Shown here in pieces: positions 26,239 through 34,913 of a DNA stretch of 64,000 nt. Position numbers and translations under genes: made by a program. The DNA lies in assembly GCA_037139415.1 (NCBI GenBank), contig JBAXGN010000003.1, positions 21,255-85,254 on the forward strand, read 5' to 3'. The first letter of the stretch is position 1. Every line of letters starts with the position of its first letter. Below the pieces are notes generated by a model. It was not told the DNA's origin, ran no database searches, and worked only from the letters and a program-made list of their open reading frames with translations. This stretch comes from Verrucomicrobiota bacterium (GTDB lineage: Bacteria > Verrucomicrobiota > Verrucomicrobiia > Limisphaerales > Fontisphaeraceae).

Positions 26239-29200
26239 ATGAAATACCGGGAACTCATCCAGTTTGAACCCCTCACGGGAGCGGTTCGGCTTCAAGACGC
26301 CAATCGCAAGGACGCGGCGAAGCGGCTGGTGTCCGACTTCCTGATTTCCGGGGAGATGGCCGCCCGACTGACGGGACAGATTTTCCCCCATCTGCAACTC
26401 GAACGCGCGGGCGAAGGCAAGGCGCTGCTGGTGACCGGCAACGGCGGACGCGGCAAAACCCATTTAATTGCCGCAGTATCCGCCCTCGCGGAATACGCGG
26501 AGTTGGCGGAAGCCGTCACCAACCCTAAGGCGGTCCAGGCAGAGGCCACCAACCGCAAAGGCAACGCCGGAATCGAAGCCATTGCCGGCCGCTTTAAAGT
26601 CATTCGCATTGAGCTTGGCGCATCCTCCAAGACGCTGCGGGATCTCCTCACCCGCCGCTTCACCACCTACCTGGCTTCCCAGGGAGTTGCGTACACCTTC
26701 CCGCCTTTCACCAGGGGTAAAGTCCACAAATCGGGATTCGAGGGAATGATGGCGGCGTTCCATCAGCAGTTTCCCGACCACGGGTTATTGGTGGTGGCGG
26801 ATGGTTTGCAAGCGCATCTGGAGCCACGCAAAGGTCAGGAATTGGCCGAGGATTTGCAGTTCCTGCGCGAACTGGGCGAGGCGTGCCAGCACTTGAAGTT
26901 CCGCTTCCTGGCCAGCTCCCGGGACGCGCTTTTCGACCATGCCCAGGACAAACCCACCACCGACATTCTCCACCGGGTCAAGGAGCAATTTCACACGGTG
27001 GCGCTCAACACCCGAGATGCCGCCTATATCGTGGCCGAACGCCTGACCCGCAAGACGCCCGAACAAAAGGCGCAGGTGCAGTCGCATTTGGCCAGGTTTG
27101 CCAAATACTATGGCAACCTGAAGGATCGGATGTCGGAGTTCGTGGCCTTGTTCCCGCTTCACCCCGACTTCCTGACCGTCTGCGAAAAGATCAACTTCGC
27201 CGAAGGCCAGTGCCTGCTGCGCGCAGTCTCAGACCTCATCAAGCAGCGGTTGGACGAACCGCTTCCCCAAGACGATCCCGGCCTGATTGCCTATGACCAT
27301 TACTGGGACATCATCCATACCCGGTCAGCCTGGCAATCCATACCTGAAATCGAGGCTGTCACCGAGCGTTACATCACCTTAAATGCCAAACTGGGGAAAG
27401 TCCTGGCGTGCTCCGATCAACAAGATCTGGCCCGGCGCCTTCTGAATGCCTTGTGCGTGTACCGCCTAGCCACCAGCGATATTTATTGCCAGACGGGTGC
27501 CACCGCCCCGGAATTTCGGGATCTGCTCTGCCTGTGCCGACCCGGCTTGGAGACCGACGGCGTGCAACCGGCGGAAAAGCTATTGGCTGAGGTGAAAGAG
27601 GTGCTCACCGCGCTGCACCAGGCGACGGGCAACCAGATCCTCTCCTTTAACCCGGAGAACCAGCAGTACTATCTGAATTTCCAAAAGTTCCGGCGCTTCG
27701 TCCGTCCGGAGTTGGTGCTGCACTGGGTCAACGCCGTTCCGTTCGTCCTCTTGATGCTCACCGGCGGCATTATGGCGGCAGCGCGATTCTTCCAGATGAA
27801 CCGCGAATGGATGTCCATGGTGGTGCTGGTACACAAGGTCTTTGCCATTTTCTGGATCACTGCCCTGCCCCTCGTGGTGTTGCTGCGGCCCAAGGTCCAC
27901 TGGGCGCACATCCGCATCGTGTTGAGCTGGGGCAAAAAGGACCTGCTCTGGATGGTGCAATCGGTGCGCAGCCTGTACGACAAAAAAGCCGTCATCGCCG
28001 CCGTGGGCCGCTTCAACACCGGCCAGAAGATCAACGCCTCCCTGGTGATGGTGTATTTCATTGGCTTTGGGTTGACCGGCCTGCTCATGCTGTTCAAGGG
28101 CACCATTCTGGTGCCATGGTATCTGCATGCGGCGTTGTTCTTCGCCACCACGGGCTCGGTGGGCGGTCACCTATTCCTGGCACTGCTCAATCCCAGCACG
28201 CGCATTGCGCTGATGGGCATCTTTCACGGCTGGTCGCCCATGGAATACGTCGAGCATCATCACACCCTCAGCTTGCCGCCCTCAATGCGTTCGCACGCCG
28301 AACCGGCCAGCAACAAAACCATCATGGAGGAAATTTTTGTTTCCAAGGTGGAAGTTGTCATCCTCGCGGTGGCGGTGATCATGGCCATCCTTGGCGCCAT
28401 CGTATTCAGCCAGGCTCCACTGGCCTCGGCAAAACAGCAATTCTCCAAGCATTTCTCGGCCACCATCACCCCAAATCAATTATCCACCAAGCATCGCCTT
28501 GGACCGGCGGCGGAATCCTGCACCAAGTGCCATGCCTACGCGGGCGAAATCCCCGACGCCAAATGCGTGGAGTGTCATAAGGACGTTCAGGCGCGACGCG
28601 TCAGCCTGGCCGGGTACCACGGCACCCTGAAAGGTTCCTGCATCAGTTGCCACAAGGAACACTTGGCCATGGGCAAATCCATTGTGCCGCTGGTCAAAGA
28701 GAAATTTGATCACAACCTGGCCAGCTTCAAGAAAGAGGGCAAACACATCAAAGTGAATTGCGATGAATGCCATAAGAAAACCCGCACCAAGGATACCCCC
28801 GGCATTTATTACATCGGCATCAAGTACCAGCAATGCACCGATTGCCATCGCGATCAGCACAATCAGCAGTTCGCCGCCAACACCTGCGAGAAATGCCATA
28901 CCGTTAATGGCTGGACCGGAAAGGATCTGAAGTTTGCGCACGACAAGGACTCCACATACAAGTTGACGGACAAACACGCCTCCGTGGAATGCTACAAGTG
29001 TCACAAACCCAAAGCGCCCGCCACTGCACTGGGCACCGCCGTATTCAAAGGGCTCTCGCAGGAATGCGTGGCCTGCCACGAAGATCCCCACCGCAAACAA
29101 TTCGCCGCCCAATGCACCACCTGCCATACCCCCAAGGGCTGGAACAAGGAATTATTGACGTTCGAGCATAACAAGGATTCCAAGTTCAAACTGACGGAAA

Positions 29201-30237
29201 AACATACCGCGGTGGCCTGCGACAAATGCCACAAACCCGAGCTCGGGAAAAAGCTCGCTTCCGCGCTCTTCCGTGGTCTGAAATCTGAGTGCGTGGAATG
29301 CCACAAGGACCCGCACAACAGACAGTTTCAGCAAACCTGCGCCAAGTGCCATGCTGCCACCGGTTGGAAGAAGGAACTGTTGGCGTTCGATCACAATAAA
29401 GACAGCAAGTTCAAACTGACGGACAAACATGCCGCTGCCGCCTGCGACAAATGCCATAAGCCGACCGACCCGGAGAAGAAACTGGCCTCCGCACAGTTCC
29501 GTGGCTTGAAGTCCGAGTGCGTGGATTGCCATAAGGACCCGCACAATGGACAATTCCAGCAGGCCTGCACCAAGTGTCACACCGCCCCCACCACCTGGAC
29601 GATCAAGCAACTCGCGTTTGACCATACCAAGGACACCAAGTTCACATTGACGGGCAGGCATATCCCGTTGGAGTGCGTGAAGTGTCACAAGCCGACCGAT
29701 GCGGACAAAAAACTCGCCTCCGCCAAGTTCAAGGGGCTCGACACCACCTGCGACAAGTGTCATACCGTCAAACACCCGGAACAGTACGGTTCGCTCTGCG
29801 TCTCCTGCCACTCCACCGCCAATCCATTCATCAAGAAAGACCCGGGCACCACGCATATTCTGCGTTATACCTGCTTTGGCGAAGCCCTCACCGGCAAGCA
29901 TTTGAAAGCCAAATGCAACACCTGCCATGAACCCGCGAAAATCGCCCTTCTGGGGCAATTAACCCCGGCGGATCAGACGTGCCTGCGCTGCCACCAGAAG
30001 GATGACGCGCACAAGGGCATGCTGGATGCCAACTGCACCAAGTGTCACGGCATGGAAGGTTGGAAGGGCGAACATCTCCAGTTCGACCACAACACCATGT
30101 CAAGCTACCGGCTCAACCAGGACCACAAGAATGTGGCGTGTGCGAAATGCCATAAGGATGGCAAATGGAAACCGGTGAGCACCGCCTGTGAAAGCTGCCA
30201 TCCAAAATTCTTCGAGGGCGGGGCCAAGAAACCGTAG
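26239..30237 (+). CDS. DUF6079-like ATPase / cytochrome b / 23-haem cytochrome c fusion
   Basis: A 1332-residue protein with three parts. (i) Residues 1-~485: a P-loop domain matching the DUF6079 (PglY-type, BREX-associated) pattern, with KYRELIQFEP, Walker A GNGGRGKT (67-74), LRDLLTRR, LFPLHPDF and NPENQQYYL. Its Walker B reads LLVVADGLQAHL, with Gly189 where Glu is usual. (ii) Residues ~486-680: a four-helix FdnI/HydC-type b cytochrome with His495, His532, His630 and His644, plus one more helix at ~705-730. (iii) Residues 761-1321: 23 CXXCH motifs in tandem units. Topology should be ATPase in the cytoplasm and c-haems in the periplasm. It resembles CbcL-type quinol oxidases in function but has a different domain order and an added ATPase. 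No start codon with a ribosome site marks an internal gene boundary. Confidence 0.85.
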   Translation: MKYRELIQFEPLTGAVRLQDANRKDAAKRLVSDFLISGEMAARLTGQIFPHLQLERAGEGKALLVTGNGGRGKTHLIAAVSALAEYAELAEAVTNPKAVQAEATNRKGNAGIEAIAGRFKVIRIELGASSKTLRDLLTRRFTTYLASQGVAYTFPPFTRGKVHKSGFEGMMAAFHQQFPDHGLLVVADGLQAHLEPRKGQELAEDLQFLRELGEACQHLKFRFLASSRDALFDHAQDKPTTDILHRVKEQFHTVALNTRDAAYIVAERLTRKTPEQKAQVQSHLARFAKYYGNLKDRMSEFVALFPLHPDFLTVCEKINFAEGQCLLRAVSDLIKQRLDEPLPQDDPGLIAYDHYWDIIHTRSAWQSIPEIEAVTERYITLNAKLGKVLACSDQQDLARRLLNALCVYRLATSDIYCQTGATAPEFRDLLCLCRPGLETDGVQPAEKLLAEVKEVLTALHQATGNQILSFNPENQQYYLNFQKFRRFVRPELVLHWVNAVPFVLLMLTGGIMAAARFFQMNREWMSMVVLVHKVFAIFWITALPLVVLLRPKVHWAHIRIVLSWGKKDLLWMVQSVRSLYDKKAVIAAVGRFNTGQKINASLVMVYFIGFGLTGLLMLFKGTILVPWYLHAALFFATTGSVGGHLFLALLNPSTRIALMGIFHGWSPMEYVEHHHTLSLPPSMRSHAEPASNKTIMEEIFVSKVEVVILAVAVIMAILGAIVFSQAPLASAKQQFSKHFSATITPNQLSTKHRLGPAAESCTKCHAYAGEIPDAKCVECHKDVQARRVSLAGYHGTLKGSCISCHKEHLAMGKSIVPLVKEKFDHNLASFKKEGKHIKVNCDECHKKTRTKDTPGIYYIGIKYQQCTDCHRDQHNQQFAANTCEKCHTVNGWTGKDLKFAHDKDSTYKLTDKHASVECYKCHKPKAPATALGTAVFKGLSQECVACHEDPHRKQFAAQCTTCHTPKGWNKELLTFEHNKDSKFKLTEKHTAVACDKCHKPELGKKLASALFRGLKSECVECHKDPHNRQFQQTCAKCHAATGWKKELLAFDHNKDSKFKLTDKHAAAACDKCHKPTDPEKKLASAQFRGLKSECVDCHKDPHNGQFQQACTKCHTAPTTWTIKQLAFDHTKDTKFTLTGRHIPLECVKCHKPTDADKKLASAKFKGLDTTCDKCHTVKHPEQYGSLCVSCHSTANPFIKKDPGTTHILRYTCFGEALTGKHLKAKCNTCHEPAKIALLGQLTPADQTCLRCHQKDDAHKGMLDANCTKCHGMEGWKGEHLQFDHNTMSSYRLNQDHKNVACAKCHKDGKWKPVSTACESCHPKFFEGGAKKP
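28831..29760 (+). repeat. Tandem ~228-base trihaem coding repeats
   Basis: About four units encode E-C-V-x-C-H-x-D-P-H, then Q-F-x-x-x-C-x-x-C-H, then K-D-S-K-F-K-L-T and C-D-K-C-H-K-P. The unit starting near 29290 and the one near 29518 are 228 bases (76 residues) apart and similar at base level. Each carries three CXXCH motifs. The outer units are more diverged, consistent with growth from the middle. Confidence 0.8.
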
Positions 30238-30353
30238 CGGTGCCCAGCCTGATTGATGCATACATATCCGCTTGGCACACCCTGAAATGATAGACGGCAC
30301 GATCACGGGCAGCTAAGTACTCTGTGGCGTAAATTCGGTGACGTATTCCCAAC

Positions 30354-30793
30354 TCAAGCCGCCAGCGTCGCACAGTTACGTTGATTGATTTTGGCGATCA
30401 GCACCAGCAAGTCTGTCCGCGTGAATTTCCAAGCAAACGGCTGCGCGATCTGTTCGTAGTAAGTTTGAAATGCCAGCAGGCGTTCGGCCACTTCTTCAAC
30501 GACGTAAAATCATTGGGCGTGAGGACTTTTCGCTGCACGATCGAAACGTAAATTTCCACTTGGTTTAGCCAACTGGCATGGACTGGCAAATGAACCAAAA
30601 CCAAATTGGGGTAAGCCGTTTGTAGCCGTCGGATGGCGGCGGCACCGCGATGGGAGGATCCATTGTCCACGATCCAAAAGACCCGCTTGGCGTGGCGGTA
30701 GGGTTCCTGGGCCATGACTTGCTGGACTACTCCAGTTTGACCAATCAGGCCGCGTGGTTTGGAAATGGCATGACCCCATGCTTTGCCGGCAGC
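30354..30793 (-). pseudogene. IS630-family transposase remnant, frameshifted
   Basis: The complement encodes the C-terminal half of an IS630-type DDE transposase: AWGHAISKPRG, RVFWIVDNGSSHRG, then LVHLPVHASWLNQVEIYVS and VQRKVLTPNDF. Near 30510 the frame slips, and the usual ending continues in another frame (ERLLAFQTYYEQ then FAWKFTRTDLLVLIAKI, stop at 30354). A stop codon lies just upstream of the homologous part, and the N-terminal half is missing. It separates the electron transfer locus from the polysaccharide operon. Confidence 0.82.
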
Positions 30794-30893
30794 ATCCCGG
30801 CGTGATCATTCTGGATGACCTTGATCCCGCAGTGCTTAACGATGATGTGACCTCGGTGCCAGGGCCGATGCGATAGAATTCCGGTTGGCCGGA

Positions 30894-31361
30894 TCAGGGT
30901 TGCGGCGCCGGTTTGGGGCCTTTGGAGGCGCCACCGGTGGTGGCATTCGGACGGCCCTTGGAAAGGTCACCATCGTTACGCCGGGTCATGCGTGGCTTGG
31001 CGAGTTCTTCAAATTGTTTCTGCTGTTCCGGGGTCAATACGGCTTTGATTTCCTGACGGACTTTGGCGGTTTCCTCCTGCAACAGCGGCCCAATCAATTC
31101 CCAAAGCGGTTCGATGCGCTGATTGCTTTGACGCAGGATGACGGCCACCTTATCCGCCTGTTCGGAAGTCAGTCGCAATTCCGTTTTGAGGCGTTGCAGG
31201 AACTCCGGACGCTGCATCATCCAATTGCGGCCCACGCCCTCGGGTTGACGGGGAATAGGGGACTTGACCGCCGTCATAAGCCGGTGCGCAACCGTCGCAC
31301 CGGTGACGATTCCGGCAACAAAAATGACCAGCGTCGCAAGAATGAGTTTCCAAGTCTTCAC
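30894..31361 (-). CDS. Spy/CpxP-like periplasmic protein with membrane anchor
   Basis: A 155-residue protein. The GTG at 31361 overlaps the previous stop (GTGA) and opens an N-terminal membrane segment, LILATLVIFVAGIVTGATVA. The soluble part is a helical hairpin with the two L-T-x-x-Q motifs of the Spy/CpxP/CnrX family (LRLTSEQADKV and VLTPEQQKQFEEL). The C-terminal ~30 residues are Pro/Gly-rich and disordered. Family members sense or buffer envelope stress. Located after an ECF sigma factor and a probable anti-sigma factor, it is likely part of that envelope-stress system. Confidence 0.72.
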   Translation of the reverse strand: MKTWKLILATLVIFVAGIVTGATVAHRLMTAVKSPIPRQPEGVGRNWMMQRPEFLQRLKTELRLTSEQADKVAVILRQSNQRIEPLWELIGPLLQEETAKVRQEIKAVLTPEQQKQFEELAKPRMTRRNDGDLSKGRPNATTGGASKGPKPAPQP

Positions 31362-31654
31362 CAGCCGTTGTCCACCTGGTTCAGACCAGCCACGACGGTC
31401 GTTTCCAAATCCTCGGCCAAGCTGTCCGTGGCGGTTGGAACGAGCATGGACAACGCGCACAGGCACAGCATGGCCGCCACACTGGTGACTGCCGCCCGCC
31501 AGAGCGCCTGCGTCCACAGCGCCACCGTATCCACCGCGCGGGTGGCTTTGAGGCGCGCCAGGATGCGCTGCTCGAAGGCATACGGCACATGATCGGAAGG
31601 CGCATTGTTGCGCGCCACTCGAATCAGATTCTGTTGTAGTTTATCCAAATCCAT
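31358..31654 (-). CDS. Probable membrane anti-sigma factor
   Basis: Ninety-eight residues, with an N-terminal cytoplasmic helix region (LDKLQQNLIRVARNN, then FEQRILARLKA) and one membrane helix (AAVTSVAAMLCLCALSML). It follows the ECF sigma gene and overlaps the Spy-like gene. Small single-pass proteins in this position usually bind and hold an ECF sigma factor. No zinc-binding H-x3-C-x2-C motif is visible, so it is not of the ZAS type. The call rests mainly on position and topology. Confidence 0.6.
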   Translation of the reverse strand: MDLDKLQQNLIRVARNNAPSDHVPYAFEQRILARLKATRAVDTVALWTQALWRAAVTSVAAMLCLCALSMLVPTATDSLAEDLETTVVAGLNQVDNGW

Positions 31655-31694
31655 AACGGTTCCAAATTTTTAGACGGTCATCATGCCGCACAGG

Positions 31695-32279
31695 TTACAA
31701 ATACTTATTTTGGGAAATTTTGGCCAGAACTTTACGCATTTCCGCGCGCGCCCGAAACGCGCGCACCTTGACCAGCGGCACCGACCAGCCGGTTAATTCC
31801 GCAATTTCTTTGACGCTTTTTTCCTCAATTTCCAAGAGTGTGATGACCAGGCGCGCCGATGGAGAAAGTTGTGCCAACACACGTTCCACCAACTGTTTGG
31901 CCGCATTCGAGTCGTCCGACGACGGTTCGGGTTGGGCGGCAAACCGTTCGAGCCAGTCATGTTCTTCGTCACTGATTTCCGTGAGCGTAATTTCGCGATT
32001 GCGCTGGTGCCCGCGCAGAAAGTCGTAGCAGACATGCACGGTGAGCCGCATGAGCCAGTGTTCAAACGGGGCTTCGCCGCGAAACGTGCCGAGCCGCTGA
32101 AAAGCCCGCAGCCAGACTTCCTGGACAATATCCTCCACCTCGCTCTCCCGGCGGGCATAACGGCGCGCGGTCGCAAACACGCGGGGCGAATACTTTTTTA
32201 CCAGGGGCTCAAAACTGACGGTATCCCCTTGCAGAACAGCGGCAATGAGTTCGGCATCGGTGCGCTCCATGGAAATCAT
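31695..32279 (-). CDS. ECF-type RNA polymerase sigma factor
   Basis: A 194-residue sigma-70 family protein. Region 2 is seen in FEPLVKKYSPRVFATARRY and VEDIVQEVWLRAFQRLGTFR; region 4 in LSPSARLVITLLEIEEKSVK and EIAELTGWSVPLVKVRAFRA, a helix-turn-helix contacting the -35 element. The ATG overlaps the stop of the O-antigen ligase-like gene by ATGA (an alternative ATG is three codons later), so polysaccharide assembly and this regulator are co-expressed. It probably controls envelope or exopolysaccharide genes. Confidence 0.92.
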   Translation of the reverse strand: MISMERTDAELIAAVLQGDTVSFEPLVKKYSPRVFATARRYARRESEVEDIVQEVWLRAFQRLGTFRGEAPFEHWLMRLTVHVCYDFLRGHQRNREITLTEISDEEHDWLERFAAQPEPSSDDSNAAKQLVERVLAQLSPSARLVITLLEIEEKSVKEIAELTGWSVPLVKVRAFRARAEMRKVLAKISQNKYL

Positions 32280-34786
32280 CCCGCCCAGATAATCAGGCGC
32301 TCGGCGAGCTGCACCGCCAGACGCGCGGCCCCAGCCAGCTTGTTTTGATCCCGCTCAGTTTGATAGGCCAGCCAGAGGAAACGCGGCTGGTTGGGAAAGC
32401 GCGCGGCCAATTCCTGGAACAAGGCGGAATCGCGCGATTTTACGGGCTGCAAATAGGCGCGCTCGGCCAGACGCTGGGCGAGGCTCTCATTATCCGGTGA
32501 GGCTCGCCAAGCGGACAGCAGTGCTTCCAGCGGCGGTAAATCTTCTTCGTTCTGTGCGATGGGAAAACGCGCTTGCAGCCGCTTGCGAACCTGGGAACCC
32601 GCCCAGAACACCTCCGCTTGGCGAATGGTATCGGCATACTGTCTCAGCTCGTACAAAGCCTGAATCTGCACCAGTCGGACATTCAGATTATTGGATGGCA
32701 AGGGGAGCAGGTTGAGCGCGGCTTCCGGCATTTTGATGCGCAGAAACTTTTTGGCCAATTCCAAGCGATCTTCCCGGCCCACCAACATTTGATATGCTTG
32801 AGCCGCCTGAGTATTCAAGCCGCGTTCCGCCGCAAAGTCACCCAGCACTTTCAGGGTACCCGGGGTATCCGGGGTTAGGGACCAAAGGACTGACGGACGA
32901 GAATCACCCAGCCAGGCGATTTCCAAGGCGGGCCGCAGCAGGTCCGGTTTGGTTAGGTCCAACCGGCGCAGAAACTCCATGGAGGTCAAGGGATCGCGCC
33001 GGGCGAAATGGCGGGCGAAACGCAGGCAAATGCGCGTTTCCAACGGGTTGAGTCGAACCACCTCAAAGGCCTCCTGACGCGCCCGCACCGCATTGGTGGA
33101 AAATGCCAAGTCCAACCAAGTCCGCTCCAGCCGGAGTTCCCAGTTCATCGGGTCCAAGCACAAGGCATGATTCAGTCTCTCTCTGGATGCGCCCGCACTC
33201 GCCCGCTGGACGGAACGATTTTGCGAGGCAAACAGTTCCACCTCGCCGCGTGCCAAGCCAACCTCCCGGCGGCTATCCAAAGGCCACCACTCGCGAGCTT
33301 TTCTGGCCTCAGCGACGAAAGCGGCTGGCGCGCGCACCTGCTGCGCGCTCTGCCAGTGCCAGAACGCCACCCCCTGCAACACCGCAACCAGGGTCAGGAC
33401 ACCCGCCCAGGCAAAATTGACCGCGACCCGCCAATTCGCCGGCGGCAAGGGTAATGCCGGACGGCACGGCTGATCCCGCATTCCCACCAGCACACCAAGC
33501 AACACGGCAGCCAGGATGGCATTGGCCGGAATTTGGAACACAAACTCGAACAAGGCATGAAAGGCGAAGACGGTCAAACCCGCCAAGGCGCCGAAACATA
33601 ATTCCGGTTCCGGCATGGTCTCCTTTAATGCAAAACCAATCACGCGCCAAAGCAGCCAGCCCAGGCAAACCCCAAAGAAAAGCCCCCCCACAGCCCCGGT
33701 TTCAACCAACAGTTGCAACCAGTCGTTTTCCACGTGCCAAATCATCCGTTCCCCCTCCATCTGCTTGTAATGGCTGAACACCGAAACGAAGCTGCCCAGT
33801 CCGGTGCCAAACAGGGGAAAATGTGCCGTCATTTGCACTGCCTGTTTCCAAATTTCCACCTTGAAAGGGAATTGGGAGCGGACGGTGGCCAACCGGTCAA
33901 ACAGCAAGCTGCTGGCCGATACCAATGCCAACACCAGCAAGAACAAGGATATCCCCACCCCAAGCCAGCGTTTATGGCTGTGCGAACGCAACGACAGAAA
34001 GGCACCCCACACGACCAGGCCCACGCCAAAAGCAATAAAACCACCGCGCGACCCACTCAACGCCGCCATCGCCAGCCCAAATATCAGGGTTCCAAAAATC
34101 GTCACAAACCGGAGCGGTGAACGTTTCTTTCCGCCATACAATATGGTGCGGGCCGCATGCAGCGGTTGGGCATTCCGAATCAACCAGCCAAACAGGAACA
34201 GGCTGGCCATATAGATGTAGTTGGCAAAATGATTACGATTGGCAAAGGTGCCGGCGGCGTAGGCGCATTGAACCTCCCAGATTCCCATGATGCTTTTCCC
34301 GCCATGATACCGCAGCCAGACATCGCTGAGCGCCAAAACGGCAACGGTGCCCGTAAGCACTCCAGCGAGATGCAAAGGAAACGCCGGGCGTGCCATGCCC
34401 AAACGCGCCAGGCAAAAAAAGGTGGCCACCAAACTCAATTCCCACAGCCGTTGTAACGCACCGCCAACGCACAAACCGAACGAAAGCCAGGTCGAAGGGT
34501 GTCCTGATTCGATCGGAAACGACTGCGCCAACAAGGCACGCTCCGGGCACAACGCGCCCACCACCCCTGCCGGTAGCGGCACCAACGGGAGCAGGATGAT
34601 TCCCAGCGCCAGCAACTTGCACCAGCCCGGGAACAGGCGCACCGACCACGCGCCCCATTCAGCGGACAATAGCGCGACACTCAACGCCAGCAAAAGCCCC
34701 ACCATCACCTGCCCTTCGGCAGTGATGGAACCGTAAAGCAATGGGGATAGAAACAACGCCACCAACCATGGATAATGCCGCCACAT
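32276..34786 (-). CDS. O-antigen ligase/polymerase-like membrane protein with TPR-like tail
   Basis: An 836-residue protein. The first ~470 residues are polytopic (about 11-12 helices) with the Wzy_C / O-antigen ligase hallmarks AGTFANRNHFANYIYM, SGSRGGFIAFG and FPLFGTGLGSFVSVF. The C-terminal ~350 residues are helical, TPR-like and probably periplasmic. It would polymerise or ligate undecaprenyl-linked repeat units into exopolysaccharide. It follows the Wzz/BY-kinase by 127 bases and overlaps the sigma gene. The exact acceptor (EPS chain versus lipid A core) cannot be told. Confidence 0.82.
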   Translation of the reverse strand: MWRHYPWLVALFLSPLLYGSITAEGQVMVGLLLALSVALLSAEWGAWSVRLFPGWCKLLALGIILLPLVPLPAGVVGALCPERALLAQSFPIESGHPSTWLSFGLCVGGALQRLWELSLVATFFCLARLGMARPAFPLHLAGVLTGTVAVLALSDVWLRYHGGKSIMGIWEVQCAYAAGTFANRNHFANYIYMASLFLFGWLIRNAQPLHAARTILYGGKKRSPLRFVTIFGTLIFGLAMAALSGSRGGFIAFGVGLVVWGAFLSLRSHSHKRWLGVGISLFLLVLALVSASSLLFDRLATVRSQFPFKVEIWKQAVQMTAHFPLFGTGLGSFVSVFSHYKQMEGERMIWHVENDWLQLLVETGAVGGLFFGVCLGWLLWRVIGFALKETMPEPELCFGALAGLTVFAFHALFEFVFQIPANAILAAVLLGVLVGMRDQPCRPALPLPPANWRVAVNFAWAGVLTLVAVLQGVAFWHWQSAQQVRAPAAFVAEARKAREWWPLDSRREVGLARGEVELFASQNRSVQRASAGASRERLNHALCLDPMNWELRLERTWLDLAFSTNAVRARQEAFEVVRLNPLETRICLRFARHFARRDPLTSMEFLRRLDLTKPDLLRPALEIAWLGDSRPSVLWSLTPDTPGTLKVLGDFAAERGLNTQAAQAYQMLVGREDRLELAKKFLRIKMPEAALNLLPLPSNNLNVRLVQIQALYELRQYADTIRQAEVFWAGSQVRKRLQARFPIAQNEEDLPPLEALLSAWRASPDNESLAQRLAERAYLQPVKSRDSALFQELAARFPNQPRFLWLAYQTERDQNKLAGAARLAVQLAERLIIWAG

Positions 34787-34913
34787 TATTGAATGTTAAA
34801 ACGCCCCAATCGCATGAAAAAACACGCCAAATCCGCCCTATTCGACACCGGATGAACCAGCTCGACGGACGCAGTCACTGGAATCTCATGTGAGTTCGGT
34901 CTCAACCTTTGGT

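Noticed and set aside
26239..27720. The DUF6079-like part as the remains of a BREX system
   Set aside because: None of the other BREX genes (pglX, pglZ, brxC and so on) is nearby, and the domain is in frame with the cytochrome, so I treat it as part of the electron transfer protein rather than a defence island.
28831..29760. CRISPR-like array
   Set aside because: The repeats are 228 bases, coding and continuous, with no spacers. They are protein modules. No CRISPR array was seen anywhere in the window.
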